Positions 40,321 to 49,823 of a stretch of 64,000 nt of DNA are shown piece by piece. How positions within the stretch are numbered: the first letter of the stretch is position 1; the number at the start of each line of letters is the position of its first letter. Made by a program: the position numbers and the translations under genes. The notes beneath the pieces are model-generated. The model worked only from the letters and a program-made list of their open reading frames with translations. It was not told the origin of the DNA and ran no database searches. This stretch comes from Acidimicrobiia bacterium (lineage in GTDB: Bacteria; Actinomycetota; Acidimicrobiia; Acidimicrobiales; Aldehydirespiratoraceae). The stretch spans positions 25,478-89,477 of the forward strand of contig JAJEJB010000028.1 in NCBI GenBank assembly GCA_022828135.1. Direction: 5' to 3'.

Positions 40321-41148
40321 GTGAGTGACCGGGATCAGCGCCTCTATGACCTCACGCAGCCCCCCTCCTCGGTCGCCTACCTCCGCGAGGCGTGGCGCAG
40401 GCGGGAGTTCGCCATCCTGGTTCCCGCTCAGGACCTCCGGGCCCAGAACATGGGTACGGCACTGGGCCAGCTGTGGCACCTGGTGAATCCGGCTCTGCTC
40501 GTCGGCGTGTACTTCCTGATATTCGGAGTCGTTATCGACACCAGCCGCGGGGTTGAGAACTTCCTGGGCTTCCTCATCGTCGGCGTGGTGCTGTTCCATC
40601 TCACCCAGCGAGTCGTCCTGGACGCGGCCGTCTGCATCAGCCGGAACCTGGGCTTGATCCGCTCGGTGCAGTTCCCTCGCATCCTCCTGCCCGCGGCGAC
40701 CCTCAACGGCCAGACGGCCGCCTTCGTTCCTGCTCTCGTCCTGGCGATGGCCGCGGTGGTCGCTACCGGCGAGCGTCCCTCGGCCCGGTGGCTCGTGCTT
40801 CCGGCCGTGCTCGCCGCGCAGTTCATGTTCAACTTCGGTGCGGCTCTGCTGGTGGCGCGAATCGGGGCGTCGGTACCCGACCTGCGGCAACTGCTGCCGC
40901 ACATGTTCAGGCTGCTGTTCTACGCCTCGGGTGTGATCTTCAGCGTCGAGGCGTTCGTGACCAGTCCCGCCTGGAGGCGCGCCTTCGCGCTCAATCCCCT
41001 CTATGACGTGATCACCTGCGCCCGCTGGTGCCTGGTGGGGGAGCCGGCCGGCATGTCGGTGGTGGTCGGCCTGCTGGCGTGGTGCGTGGCGATGCCCGTA
41101 TTCGGCTTCGCGGTGTTTCGCCGGTCCGAGCAGAGACTGGGCGGGTGA
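40321..41148 (+). CDS. ABC-2 type polysaccharide export permease
   Basis: A 275-residue protein with six membrane helices. The N-terminal amphipathic part (YLREAWRRREFAILVPAQDL) and LGQLWHLVNPALLVGVYFLI match Wzm/TagG-type permeases, as do FPRILLPAATL and NPLYDVITCARWCLVGEP near the end. With the next gene it forms an ABC exporter for a lipid-linked polysaccharide or teichoic-acid-like polymer. The stop overlaps the ATPase start (GTGA). This region thus encodes both ABC-type and Wzx/Wzy-type export. Confidence 0.88.
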   Translation: MSDRDQRLYDLTQPPSSVAYLREAWRRREFAILVPAQDLRAQNMGTALGQLWHLVNPALLVGVYFLIFGVVIDTSRGVENFLGFLIVGVVLFHLTQRVVLDAAVCISRNLGLIRSVQFPRILLPAATLNGQTAAFVPALVLAMAAVVATGERPSARWLVLPAVLAAQFMFNFGAALLVARIGASVPDLRQLLPHMFRLLFYASGVIFSVEAFVTSPAWRRAFALNPLYDVITCARWCLVGEPAGMSVVVGLLAWCVAMPVFGFAVFRRSEQRLGG

Positions 41149-41894
41149 CGGCGGTGGAGGGGGCCGTGACGGTACGGGTCAGCGACGCCCACGTCTATTA
41201 CCGGGTGTACGAGGATCCGATGGCGGGCTTGAAGCAACTGTTCTCCCACGGGCGGACCCGCAGGCGCTACCGCACGATCCGCGCCCTGCGGGGTGTGAGC
41301 CTGGAACTGCACGAATCGGAGACCCTCGGTCTGATCGGGGCCAACGGCTCGGGCAAGACCACGCTGCTGTCGGCCATGACCGGACTGCTGCCCCTGGAGT
41401 CGGGCTCGATCCGCGGCCGCTCCAGACCCTCGCTGCTGGGAGTGTCCTCCGCTCTGCGGCCCGCCCTGTCGGGGCGGCGCAACATCCTGATCGGCGGTCT
41501 CGCCCTCGGTTTCACCAGAGCCGAGATCGAGAGCCGAGCCGACGAGATCATCGACTTCTCGGGACTGCGGGACGCCATCGACCGACCCATGCGCACCTAC
41601 TCGTCGGGCATGCGGGCCAGGCTCCACTTCGCCATCGCCACCGCCCGGATCCCCGACATCCTGCTGATAGACGAGGCACTCTCGGTGGGGGACGAAGAGT
41701 TCCGGCGTCGTAGCGCCCAGCGCATCCGCGAGATCAGGGCCGCGGCGGGCTCGGTGGTGCTCGTGACCCACATCATGTCCGAGATCGAGCGCCACTGCGA
41801 TCGTGTCGCGTGGCTCGACGATGGCGTGCTCAGGGCGGTTGGCGAGCCCAGCGAGGTCGTGGCCGACTACCTGGCTTCGGCTTCCCCCCGTTGA
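41145..41894 (+). CDS. ABC-2 polysaccharide export ATPase
   Basis: A 249-residue ATPase from GTG 41145. Walker A is GANGSGKTTLLS, the region SLLGVSSALRPALSGRRNI is typical of Wzt/TagH-type ATPases, the signature is the degenerate YSSGMRARLHFAIA, Walker B is ILLIDEALSVGDEEF and the switch histidine is in LVTHIMSEIE. No C-terminal carbohydrate-binding domain is present. It partners with the upstream permease. Its last 28 bp overlap the 3' end of the convergent glycosyltransferase gene. Confidence 0.9.
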   Translation: MTAVEGAVTVRVSDAHVYYRVYEDPMAGLKQLFSHGRTRRRYRTIRALRGVSLELHESETLGLIGANGSGKTTLLSAMTGLLPLESGSIRGRSRPSLLGVSSALRPALSGRRNILIGGLALGFTRAEIESRADEIIDFSGLRDAIDRPMRTYSSGMRARLHFAIATARIPDILLIDEALSVGDEEFRRRSAQRIREIRAAAGSVVLVTHIMSEIERHCDRVAWLDDGVLRAVGEPSEVVADYLASASPR

Positions 41895-42889
41895 CCTGAG
41901 AGGCTGCCGAGCCTGGCTCGGCCCAACAGGAATCCCGTGCCCCAGCAGGTGTGCATCACCGCGAAGGCGGCTGCGGCCCGGACCCGTTCGAGCCGACCCC
42001 GCAGCACGCTGCTCAGACGGGCGGCAGCCACCGCGCAGGCGCCGGCATACAGCACCGGCAGGGCCGCGCCCCTCCACCGACCCAGGGCCAGTTCGAACGC
42101 GGAGAACGCCAGCCCCGCAGTCAGCGCGGGAGCGGCGAGCTGACGGATACGAAGAGACCGGGGATTGCGTACCAGCATGGTGCGCTTCCACGCGCCGTAC
42201 GAGAAGTACTGGCGGGCGAGACCGGAGTAGTCCGAGCGGGGCAGGTAGTCGACCACGAGGCTCGGATCGAGCCACACGGTGCGACCCTGTTCGCGCAGCC
42301 TCCAGTTGAGCTCGTAGTCCTGGTTGCGCCTGAGGGTCTCGTCGAAGCCTCCTACCGACTCCAGGGCATCGCGGTCGAACACTCCGAGGTACACGGTGTC
42401 CGCCGGTCCGGAGTGCCGGCCCCGGCGGAAGGCCGCGGGGCCGCCCCCGAAGGACGACCCCATCGCGGCCGCGATCGCGCCGGGCAGGCCGGCGGCGGCG
42501 GCGGGGCGCTGCACGCCACCCACGTTGGCCGCTCCGGTGTGACCCAAGGTGGACACGGCGCTCTCCAGGTAGCCGGGCGGGATCCGCGACTGGGCGTCCA
42601 CCCGGGCCACGATCGAGCCCTTCGATGCTGCCACTGCGATGTTGAGGCCCGCGGCGGCGGTCCCCGCGGGGTTCTCGACCACCTGAAGGGGCAACTCCAT
42701 GCCGGAGCGGGCCACGGCCTGCTCGGTGCCGTCGCGGCTGGGGGCCACCGCCACTGTCACGTCGATGGGTCCGCGGTACGTCTGGGACTCGATGGCCGCG
42801 AGGCAGTCCGGGATCAACGCGGCACAGTCCCGAGCCGGCACCACCACCGAGACGTGGGGCAGGCGGTCGCGGGACCCTTCGGCGCTCAC
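41867..42889 (-). CDS. Family 2 glycosyltransferase, ExoA-like, with C-terminal membrane helices
   Basis: A 340-residue protein from GTG 42889, overlapping the upstream stop (GTGA). The catalytic domain has VSVVVPARDCAALIPDCL, SKGSIVARVDAQSRIP as the DxD-like region, VYLGVFDRDALESVGGFDE and RNQDYELNWRLREQG. The C-terminal part (about 245-320) has two to three hydrophobic helices. It resembles succinoglycan-type transferases (ExoA) that add sugars to lipid-linked intermediates. It ends within the convergent ABC ATPase gene. Confidence 0.87.
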   Translation of the reverse strand: MSAEGSRDRLPHVSVVVPARDCAALIPDCLAAIESQTYRGPIDVTVAVAPSRDGTEQAVARSGMELPLQVVENPAGTAAAGLNIAVAASKGSIVARVDAQSRIPPGYLESAVSTLGHTGAANVGGVQRPAAAAGLPGAIAAAMGSSFGGGPAAFRRGRHSGPADTVYLGVFDRDALESVGGFDETLRRNQDYELNWRLREQGRTVWLDPSLVVDYLPRSDYSGLARQYFSYGAWKRTMLVRNPRSLRIRQLAAPALTAGLAFSAFELALGRWRGAALPVLYAGACAVAAARLSSVLRGRLERVRAAAAFAVMHTCWGTGFLLGRARLGSLSGQRGEAEAR

Positions 42890-44202
42890 CGGCCGGACCC
42901 CCGGGCCATCACGAGGAGGCTCTTCACCATGATCTCCCAGTCGAGCAACGGCGACCAGTTCACAACGTATTGCAGATCGTGGCCGAGCTTGTAGGCGGCG
43001 TCCGTCTGGTAGTGGCCCTGCGTCTGAGCCAGGCCGGTTATGCCGGGAGGGATGTCGTGGCGCCGGCCGTATCCGGCGATCTGCTCCTCGAGTCGGGCCA
43101 CCAGCGCGGGTCTCTCGGCCCGGGGCCCGACCAGCGACATCCGACCGGTGAGGACATTCCAGAGTTGCGGCAGCTCGTCGAGCCGGGTCTGCCGGAGCCA
43201 GGCCACACCGGCGATCACCCGGGGATCGTTGGCGACGGCCAGCTCCGGGCCGGCCTGCTCCGCGTCCGGGGTCATGGTCCGGAACTTCACCATGACGAAC
43301 GTCCGGCCCTCCATGCCCACCCGTTCCTGGCGGTAGAGCACCCCCCGGCCTGCCCGCAGGCGCACGTAGAGGGCGACTGCGAGCGTCAGCGGTATCGCGA
43401 ACGGAGCCAGCACCAGCAGGTAGACGAGATCGAGGAGGCGCTTGAACCGCAGGCGGCACGCGGGCAGGGCATGGGCTCGCAGCGCCACGAAGGGCATGCC
43501 GCCGATCTGGCGGGTCCGCTGCAGTCCCAGCAGCGTGTCGGACGGTGTGATGCGCCGGTAGACCCCCACCTGGCGCCCCTCCAGCTCGGCGAGCGGCTCG
43601 GGATAGATGATGTCCAGCGACTGGCGCGACAGCAGCAGCAGATCGGTGGCGGCGCACCGGTCCACCTCCGCGGCGATGTCGGAGAACGTGCCGGCCTGGC
43701 CGGCGATCTCGGTGGCCTGCCTCGACTCGGCCAGATGGCGCCGCGCCGACTCCGCATCGTGGGCGTCTCCCACCAGCAGCACGCGGGGCCGCCCGAACTG
43801 GCGCCTCCTCACTTGCCGGGCCAGCCAGCGGTTGAACGACACGACGAGGCTCGCAGCCACGGCCAGGACCACGAGGTTGGCCCGGGGCATCAGGTAGCGG
43901 CCGCTGAGCAGGCTCACGGTGGCGTCTGCCCCCACCGCCAGCAGGGTGAGCATCGTGGCTCTTGGCAGCCAGGGAGGAGGGCCGAGCCGCTGCTCGTACT
44001 CGTAGAGGCCGCCGAAGTAGTAGACGGCCATGTGCAGGCCGGTCGCCACCGCGAAGCCGACCGCATAGTGCGACAGCGGGTAGGTCGGCCAGTCGAGCCC
44101 GAAGCGGACCGTTGTGATCGCGACCATGAGCCCGAAGAGCGTGGTCGCGTCGATCAGGTACAGGTAACGGAATCCGAGCTTTCGAAGGAAGCCGGTCCTC
44201 AC
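42886..44202 (-). CDS. Initiating sugar-phosphate transferase (polyprenyl glycosylphosphotransferase)
   Basis: A 438-residue protein from GTG 44202. Four hydrophobic helices (about 10-125) are followed by a Rossmann-like domain (RPRVLLVGDAHDAES) and the C-terminal bac_transf domain: KRLLDLVYLLVLAPFAIPL, YRQERVGMEGRTFVMVKFRT, WLRQTRLDELPQLWNVLTG, SLVGPRAERP and PPGITGLAQTQG. This is the WbaP/WcaJ layout. It links the first sugar phosphate to undecaprenyl phosphate, starting the repeat unit. Both ends overlap neighbours by 4 bp. Confidence 0.92.
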   Translation of the reverse strand: MRTGFLRKLGFRYLYLIDATTLFGLMVAITTVRFGLDWPTYPLSHYAVGFAVATGLHMAVYYFGGLYEYEQRLGPPPWLPRATMLTLLAVGADATVSLLSGRYLMPRANLVVLAVAASLVVSFNRWLARQVRRRQFGRPRVLLVGDAHDAESARRHLAESRQATEIAGQAGTFSDIAAEVDRCAATDLLLLSRQSLDIIYPEPLAELEGRQVGVYRRITPSDTLLGLQRTRQIGGMPFVALRAHALPACRLRFKRLLDLVYLLVLAPFAIPLTLAVALYVRLRAGRGVLYRQERVGMEGRTFVMVKFRTMTPDAEQAGPELAVANDPRVIAGVAWLRQTRLDELPQLWNVLTGRMSLVGPRAERPALVARLEEQIAGYGRRHDIPPGITGLAQTQGHYQTDAAYKLGHDLQYVVNWSPLLDWEIMVKSLLVMARGSGR

Positions 44203-46178
44203 GGCGATCGCATCAGCGGCGGCAACGGCACGTCGGTGTCGAACGCTCCCGGTGCCGCGGCCAGGTTCCACAACAGCGCGGCCATCCGGGCCCGATCGAC
44301 GTTGTCGCCGGGATTGAAGTCCTTCGGGCCGTCGCCGGGCGGCTGGAAGTCCGCGCCGACCCAGAGGCGGTGCTCCACCAGCCAGCGGGCGGCCTCCAGG
44401 TAGAAGTCGTTGATCCCTATGTCGGTGAACGGCACGGGGTGGTTGCTGTAGGTGCGTCCGGCGAAGCGCCACATGAAGGCAGCCAGCTGCGCGGCGTTGA
44501 GCCGGTCATTGGGACAGAACAGCATCGGATCGCTGCTGCATCCCAGAGTGATGCTCCGGTCCACCATCCACCCCACGGCCTGCGAGTAGTAGCTGTCGGG
44601 CTCAACGTCGTCGAAGGTCAGGGATCCGCCGACCGACTGCGGCTCGCCCGCGAAGCGCCACAGGAACGTGGCGAACTGGGCTCGGGTCAGCGAGCGCTCG
44701 GGAGAGAACGTCGTCGCCGTCGTGCCCTGGGTGATCTCCGTCTCGAGCAACCAGAGCACGGCTTCTGCGTAGGGAGCGTCCCACCGGACATCGGTGAAGG
44801 GAAGCGTGTGGACGGTGTAGCCGTTGCCGGTATGGGAGCCCAGCAGCGTCAGCTTGGTGGACAGCAGGGGACTGCAGCCCGGCGTGCGGCGGCAGCCCAG
44901 CACGAGGGCGTAGTAGAAGCGATAGCCGTAGGGTTCCCCGTCCTCGTTGCGGACCTCCAGCGTGCGGTCCGATCCCACCAGGGTCACCAGCGAGTCGTCG
45001 ATCCGGCCCGAGGGCCCGCCGGTTCCGATGTGGATCTCCACGATCTCGCCCACGTCCAGATCGGCGAAGGGGTAGTTGGCGAGCCACTCGCGGATCTGCG
45101 CGGCCGTGTACGTGCGCTCCCAGGAGTGGGTGGCATTCTGGGAGTCGCCGTTGGAGTCGGGAGCGGCGTCGAAGGGGTCCGGCTTGGCGATCAGGTACGG
45201 CACGTGGTCTCGCCGGGGCTCCTCGTTGGCCGCGGTGTGGCCGCCGTTCGAGGCGCTGTAGAAGGCCACGATCACTTCGGGGTTGCCCCCACCGGCCGGC
45301 TGGTAGGTGAGCACGGTGTCGTCGGTGGCGTCCACCTCGTCCGTCCAGGCGTCGTGGCCGGGTTCCATCTCGTAGTCCCACGCCCTGTACTCCTGGTCGC
45401 GGGTCGAGGCGTAGAGGTCGAAGGGCGAGGACCAGTTGGCCCGATCCTCCATGATGGCGACGGCGTAGCTGCGGGCCGCGACGGCCTGGGTCTTGAGGGC
45501 CTCCGCCGGCCAGCTGTGGGGTACCTCCTCGAGGCCGTAGAGGTACTGCTGCATGGTCATCTCGCCGATCACGAGGCAGTACTGGTTGGCGCCGGCGCTG
45601 CCGCAGTTGGCGATCCCCCCGGTGGCCGGGGTGAGCTGGAACTGCCCGTGCGCGTAGCGCTCGGCGCCGTTGCTGGTGTTGGAGACCCGGACGACCTCGC
45701 CGTCGTTGAAGCTCACCGTCAGCACGGTCCCGCTGCAGAAGCCCCGGCACCAGTCGATGTTGCTGGAGTTGATGTGCCAGCCGCCGTCGCCGCGGCGCAC
45801 GGTCAGCGTGTTGACGGTGGTGTCCAGGAACCGGCCGTCCATTGAGACGGTCAGCAGGCCTGAGGGCCTGAACACCGTCGTGTTGTGGACGGCGATGCGC
45901 ACGTCGATGTCGTCGGGCACCAGGCCCGGGTCGGTCGTCAACGTGGTGCCGTCGTAATAGAAGGCGAGAATCTCCTGGTAGGTGTGGCCGGCCTCCGCTC
46001 GCCCCAGGGCGCCGTACTGGCTCATGCCGCTGCCGTGTCCCCACCCCCCGCCGATGAAGGTGAACTCGTCATCGGATGGGCCGTGGGGATGGGCTGCGGC
46101 CGGCGCGGCGAGGACTCCAGCGGCAACCGCAGCGGCCACTATCAGGCCTACGAGCGAACGAATGGGATGGGAAGGCAT
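44199..46178 (-). CDS. Secreted SpoIID/LytB-domain protein with S-layer-homology-like repeats
   Basis: A 659-residue protein from ATG 46178 with a signal peptide (LVGLIVAAAVAAGVLAAPAA to AHPHG). GGGWGHGSGMSQYGALG and EEVPHSWPAEALKTQAVAARSYAV are hallmarks of SpoIID/LytB domains, which cut stripped peptidoglycan glycan chains in sporulating bacteria. From about 480 there are three SLH-like repeats (FTDVRWDAPYAEAVLWLLE, LTRAQFATFLWRFAG, then two more). These could hold it to the wall. It is coupled to the sugar transferase gene downstream by a 4-bp overlap, linking it to envelope polysaccharide assembly. Confidence 0.85.
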   Translation of the reverse strand: MPSHPIRSLVGLIVAAAVAAGVLAAPAAAHPHGPSDDEFTFIGGGWGHGSGMSQYGALGRAEAGHTYQEILAFYYDGTTLTTDPGLVPDDIDVRIAVHNTTVFRPSGLLTVSMDGRFLDTTVNTLTVRRGDGGWHINSSNIDWCRGFCSGTVLTVSFNDGEVVRVSNTSNGAERYAHGQFQLTPATGGIANCGSAGANQYCLVIGEMTMQQYLYGLEEVPHSWPAEALKTQAVAARSYAVAIMEDRANWSSPFDLYASTRDQEYRAWDYEMEPGHDAWTDEVDATDDTVLTYQPAGGGNPEVIVAFYSASNGGHTAANEEPRRDHVPYLIAKPDPFDAAPDSNGDSQNATHSWERTYTAAQIREWLANYPFADLDVGEIVEIHIGTGGPSGRIDDSLVTLVGSDRTLEVRNEDGEPYGYRFYYALVLGCRRTPGCSPLLSTKLTLLGSHTGNGYTVHTLPFTDVRWDAPYAEAVLWLLETEITQGTTATTFSPERSLTRAQFATFLWRFAGEPQSVGGSLTFDDVEPDSYYSQAVGWMVDRSITLGCSSDPMLFCPNDRLNAAQLAAFMWRFAGRTYSNHPVPFTDIGINDFYLEAARWLVEHRLWVGADFQPPGDGPKDFNPGDNVDRARMAALLWNLAAAPGAFDTDVPLPPLMRSP

Positions 46179-46329
46179 GAAACCACCGTCTTCTGCCGAC
46201 GCCCGCGGGCGAGAGGCTAGCGCCTGCCCGACCCCGTGAAGTGGACGGTCGCGGCGTCGGCGGCTGTTATCACCACAACGACGCACCGGTGAGAGTGCCG
46301 AGCCGCAGAGTGCCGAGCGGGCCGTGCAC

Positions 46330-48087
46330 TCAGCGGACCACCGCGATGGTGTCCCCGGCGCCTACCGAGTCGCCCACCTTCACCCGGATCTCGGCGACCG
46401 TTCCGGAGCGGCCCGCGGCGATGTTGTTCTCCATCTTCATCGCTTCGAGCACGGCCACCGGCTGGCCGGCCTCCACTTCGTCGCCCACATCCACCAGCAG
46501 CTTGATGATCGTGCCCTGCATCGGGACGGTGACCTCCGCGTCGCCGCCGCCGAGGCTCGACGGCCCCCGGGCCCTCCGGCGTGATGCGCTCGGGCGCTCG
46601 GAGTCGTCACCGTCGGTCTGAGGGGTCCACAGCGCGACGCTGAAGCGCTTGCCGTCCACCTCTGCCTCGATCTCATGGCGCACCCTGGATTCGGAGGCAC
46701 TGGCGTCGGTGCCGGTCACCGACGGCGGCGGCTCCGGCAGAGACGCGAAGTCGAGTCGTTCCTCCACCCAGCGCGTCGAGTGGGTCACCGACGCGAAATC
46801 CGGGTGAGCCAGGATGGCTCGCGCGGCCGGGATGGTGGTCGCCACGCCGGTGATACGCGTTTCGGACAGCGCCCTCAGCGCGCGGCTGATGGCGACGTTC
46901 CGGTCGCGGCCCCACACGACGAGCTTGCCGATGAGGTTGTCGTAGTACGGGCTGATCCTGTCGCCCGCCTCGTAACCGCCGTCCCATCGGGTGGCGTAGC
47001 CCTGGGCGGGCCTCAGGTCGGTGACCGGGCCGGGGCAGGGGAGGAACGCGCCACCGGCCGGATCCTCAGCGTTGACGCGCACCTCTATGGAGCAGCCGTC
47101 GATCAGGACGTCGGACTGGGTGAGGGTCAGTGGCTCGCCGGCCGCGATCCGCAGCTGCAGCTCCACCAGGTCCACGCCGGTCACCATCTCGGTCACGGGA
47201 TGCTCGACCTGCAGCCTGGTGTTCATCTCCAGGTAGTAGAACGAGCCGTCGGAGTAGAGGAACTCGACGGTGCCTGCGTTCACGTAGCCGCAGCCGCGGG
47301 CCACCGCCACCGCGGCCTCGCCCATCGCCTCCAGGACAGCAGGGTCGATGCTGGGCGCGGGCGCCTCCTCGATGAGCTTCTGATGCCGGCGCTGGGCCGA
47401 GCAGTCGCGGGTGCCGAGATGCACGCAGTTGCCGTGGGAGTCGGCCAGCACCTGCACTTCCACGTGGCGGGCCAGGTCGAAGTAGCGCTCCATGTAGAGC
47501 TCGTCGCGCCCGAAGTAGGCGAGCGCCTCCCGCTGGGCCGACTCGATCGCGGCGGCCGCCTCCGCGGCGTCCCGCACCACCTTCATGCCCCGGCCTCCGC
47601 CCCCGTAGGCGGCCTTGACGGCCACGGGCCAGCCGTGGGCCGCACCGAAGGCCTCGACCTGCGCCGGTTCGACGATCGGCTCGGTGTTGCCCGGGACCGG
47701 TTCCACTCCGGCCCGGACGGCCGCGTCCCGGGCTGAGATCTTGTCGCCCATCACCTCGATCGCTTCCGGCGGCGGTCCGATGAAGGCGACGCCCTGGGCG
47801 GTGACGGCGCGCGCGAAATCGGCGTTCTCGCTGAAGAACCCGTAGCCGGGGTGGACCGCGTCGGCGCCGCTCCGCTCGATTGCGGCCACGATGGCATCGG
47901 TGCGGAGATAGCTCTCCGCGGCGGCCGTACCGCCCAGCGCGTAGGCCTCGTCCGCCAAGCGCACGTGCATCGCGGCCCGGTCCTCGTCGGAGTAGACGGC
48001 GGCCACCGCGACGCCCATCTCGCGGCAGGCTCGGATCACGCGGACCGCGATCTCGCCCCGATTGGCCACCAGCACCTTCGAGAACAT
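46330..48087 (-). CDS. Biotin carboxylase with biotin carboxyl carrier domain (acyl-CoA carboxylase alpha subunit)
   Basis: A 585-residue protein from ATG 48087. It has the biotin carboxylase domains (KVLVANRGEIAVRVIRACRE; HPGYGFFSENADFA; KAAYGGGGRGMKVV for ATP; YLEMNTRLQVEHPVTE) and a C-terminal BCCP domain with biotinyl K551 in EAMKMENN. It carboxylates biotin for a partner carboxyltransferase making malonyl- or methylmalonyl-CoA; no such partner is in the window. The gap residues 455-500 are variable. BirA, which would biotinylate K551, is encoded at 54.1 kb. Confidence 0.94.
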   Translation of the reverse strand: MFSKVLVANRGEIAVRVIRACREMGVAVAAVYSDEDRAAMHVRLADEAYALGGTAAAESYLRTDAIVAAIERSGADAVHPGYGFFSENADFARAVTAQGVAFIGPPPEAIEVMGDKISARDAAVRAGVEPVPGNTEPIVEPAQVEAFGAAHGWPVAVKAAYGGGGRGMKVVRDAAEAAAAIESAQREALAYFGRDELYMERYFDLARHVEVQVLADSHGNCVHLGTRDCSAQRRHQKLIEEAPAPSIDPAVLEAMGEAAVAVARGCGYVNAGTVEFLYSDGSFYYLEMNTRLQVEHPVTEMVTGVDLVELQLRIAAGEPLTLTQSDVLIDGCSIEVRVNAEDPAGGAFLPCPGPVTDLRPAQGYATRWDGGYEAGDRISPYYDNLIGKLVVWGRDRNVAISRALRALSETRITGVATTIPAARAILAHPDFASVTHSTRWVEERLDFASLPEPPPSVTGTDASASESRVRHEIEAEVDGKRFSVALWTPQTDGDDSERPSASRRRARGPSSLGGGDAEVTVPMQGTIIKLLVDVGDEVEAGQPVAVLEAMKMENNIAAGRSGTVAEIRVKVGDSVGAGDTIAVVR

Positions 48088-48143
48088 CAACGCATTGGAT
48101 AGCCGATCGCGGCCCGGATCACACGGAATGTCTTCCGATATCG

Positions 48144-49751
48144 CTATTGCGGCAGCAGCTTCGAGCCGGAGATGACCACGAAATCGTTGTGAGCGGCAAG
48201 CGGGTCGCTCAGCGCTCCCTCCGGGAAGAAGTCGGGCACCCGATCCGCTCTGAGAACCACCACATCGGATTCGTCCACGTCGTCGAGACGGTCCTCGTTG
48301 AGGAGCATTACCCGCATGGGCAGGTAGTAGGAGATCCATGTGGGACTGGTCACCGGACGTACAGACCATGCCAGTTCCGAGCCCGGCAGGCTCCCCACCC
48401 GCTCCAGCACGGCTCCCGCGTCGGCCGGATCCGTGATGTAGCGCTGCCGTGTCGAGCCGCCGACCACCGCGACCAGGGTGGCTGCGATCACCACGGCCGC
48501 GAGCGCAGCCGGCAGCGGCCGCCAACGGCGGGGGATGAGCCGGCGGGCCCAGTCGGCGAGAGCCGCGAAGCCGATGGTCACCGGGGCCAGCCACGGGAAG
48601 TTCCACAGCCTGTGCACCCAGGCGCCCTGCTGGACCCCGAACGTGAGCGCAGCCGCGACCGCCAGCGTTATGGCGGCGGGTGCCCGTGTGCGCCGGTCGA
48701 TCAGCCCGGCCAGGAGGCAAGGCACCAGAAGAACGCGTAGCCACACCGGCACGAGCATCTCCTCGGTGGCGAAGCGCCATTGCCGGGCCAGGAACTCGCG
48801 GAAGGTGAAGGTCTGCGACCCGCTGGTGCCTCCCACCTCGTTGCCGGTGCGTATGACCACCTGGTTCCAGAGATCCTCGACTCCGACGGCGTTGAGCATC
48901 CACAGCGCAGTGGCGCCGGCGCCGAGCGCCGTGCCCGCGGCGACCGCGGCGAGCAGCCGCTGGCGGCCGCCCGACGGCCACGACACCGCCAGCCTCCGCG
49001 GGCGTGCTGCGACCTCAGCGCCGACGCTCCGGTCCGAGCCGCCCGAGGCCGGCTCGGCACCCTCGCTCTGTCTGGCGGCGAGCAGCCACAGCATCACGAG
49101 CACCATGGCCGCTATCCCGATCCAGGATTGCATCGCGGCCAGCGCTGCTAATCCGGCCACGACCAGCGTGTCCCGACGACGCGGTTCGGTGCGCTGCAGC
49201 GCCCACGCCACCGCCGCGATGGCGGCCAACTGCAGCGAGAAGCTGATGCTGATCCGCCCGTACACGTAGTAGAAGCCAGTGCTCGCCATGGCCGCCACCG
49301 CCAGCAAGGTCGGCCCCCAGGCCAGGCCTCGGCCGCGAAGCAGCGACGCCATGAACACCACCGTCGCTGCGCCCACCAGCAGGCCGGGCACCCGCAGCGC
49401 CGTGGCGGTGTCTCCGAGAACGCCGGTCGACACCACCGACATGAACACCTGGAGAGGCGGATGATGGGCGTAGGTGACGGCGACGGGTGGCGGGGCGGCT
49501 CTGGGCGCCACGTCGTACACCGCCCTGACGTACGGCTCGATCACCGCGCCGAAGCGCGAGTCCACGGCGCCCAGTTCCCAGAAGTTGCGGGCCTGAAGGC
49601 CGAACATGCCCAGTATGCGGCCGTCGTCACTGTTGCCGAGAGGCAGGTCGAGATCGGGCAGCCATGCAGCCACGAGGGCAGCCGCAATCAGGGCCACAAC
49701 CGTCCATCCAGACGAGAGGCGTGCTGCCAGGAAGCCGAGAGCCGCTCTCAA
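48144..49751 (-). CDS. GT39/ArnT-like membrane glycosyltransferase
   Basis: A 535-residue protein with about 11 helices. After the first helix the acidic loop LPDLDLPLGNSDDGRI and the later loop AVTYAHHPPLQVFMSVVS match the extracytoplasmic loops of ArnT/PMT-type transferases, where Asp and His act. The soluble C-terminus carries RLDDVDESDVVVLRADRVP. These enzymes use lipid-linked sugars to modify surface molecules outside the membrane. It is 56 bp upstream of the carboxylase gene and divergent from a DPM-synthase-like gene that could supply its lipid-linked donor. Confidence 0.8.
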   Translation of the reverse strand: MRAALGFLAARLSSGWTVVALIAAALVAAWLPDLDLPLGNSDDGRILGMFGLQARNFWELGAVDSRFGAVIEPYVRAVYDVAPRAAPPPVAVTYAHHPPLQVFMSVVSTGVLGDTATALRVPGLLVGAATVVFMASLLRGRGLAWGPTLLAVAAMASTGFYYVYGRISISFSLQLAAIAAVAWALQRTEPRRRDTLVVAGLAALAAMQSWIGIAAMVLVMLWLLAARQSEGAEPASGGSDRSVGAEVAARPRRLAVSWPSGGRQRLLAAVAAGTALGAGATALWMLNAVGVEDLWNQVVIRTGNEVGGTSGSQTFTFREFLARQWRFATEEMLVPVWLRVLLVPCLLAGLIDRRTRAPAAITLAVAAALTFGVQQGAWVHRLWNFPWLAPVTIGFAALADWARRLIPRRWRPLPAALAAVVIAATLVAVVGGSTRQRYITDPADAGAVLERVGSLPGSELAWSVRPVTSPTWISYYLPMRVMLLNEDRLDDVDESDVVVLRADRVPDFFPEGALSDPLAAHNDFVVISGSKLLPQ

Positions 49752-49823
49752 CGCGGACCCGCCCCGGCGTTCATCGGGTCACCCTAGCCCTGGCGTTCAC
49801 CGCAAAACTCTAGACTGCGGCCC

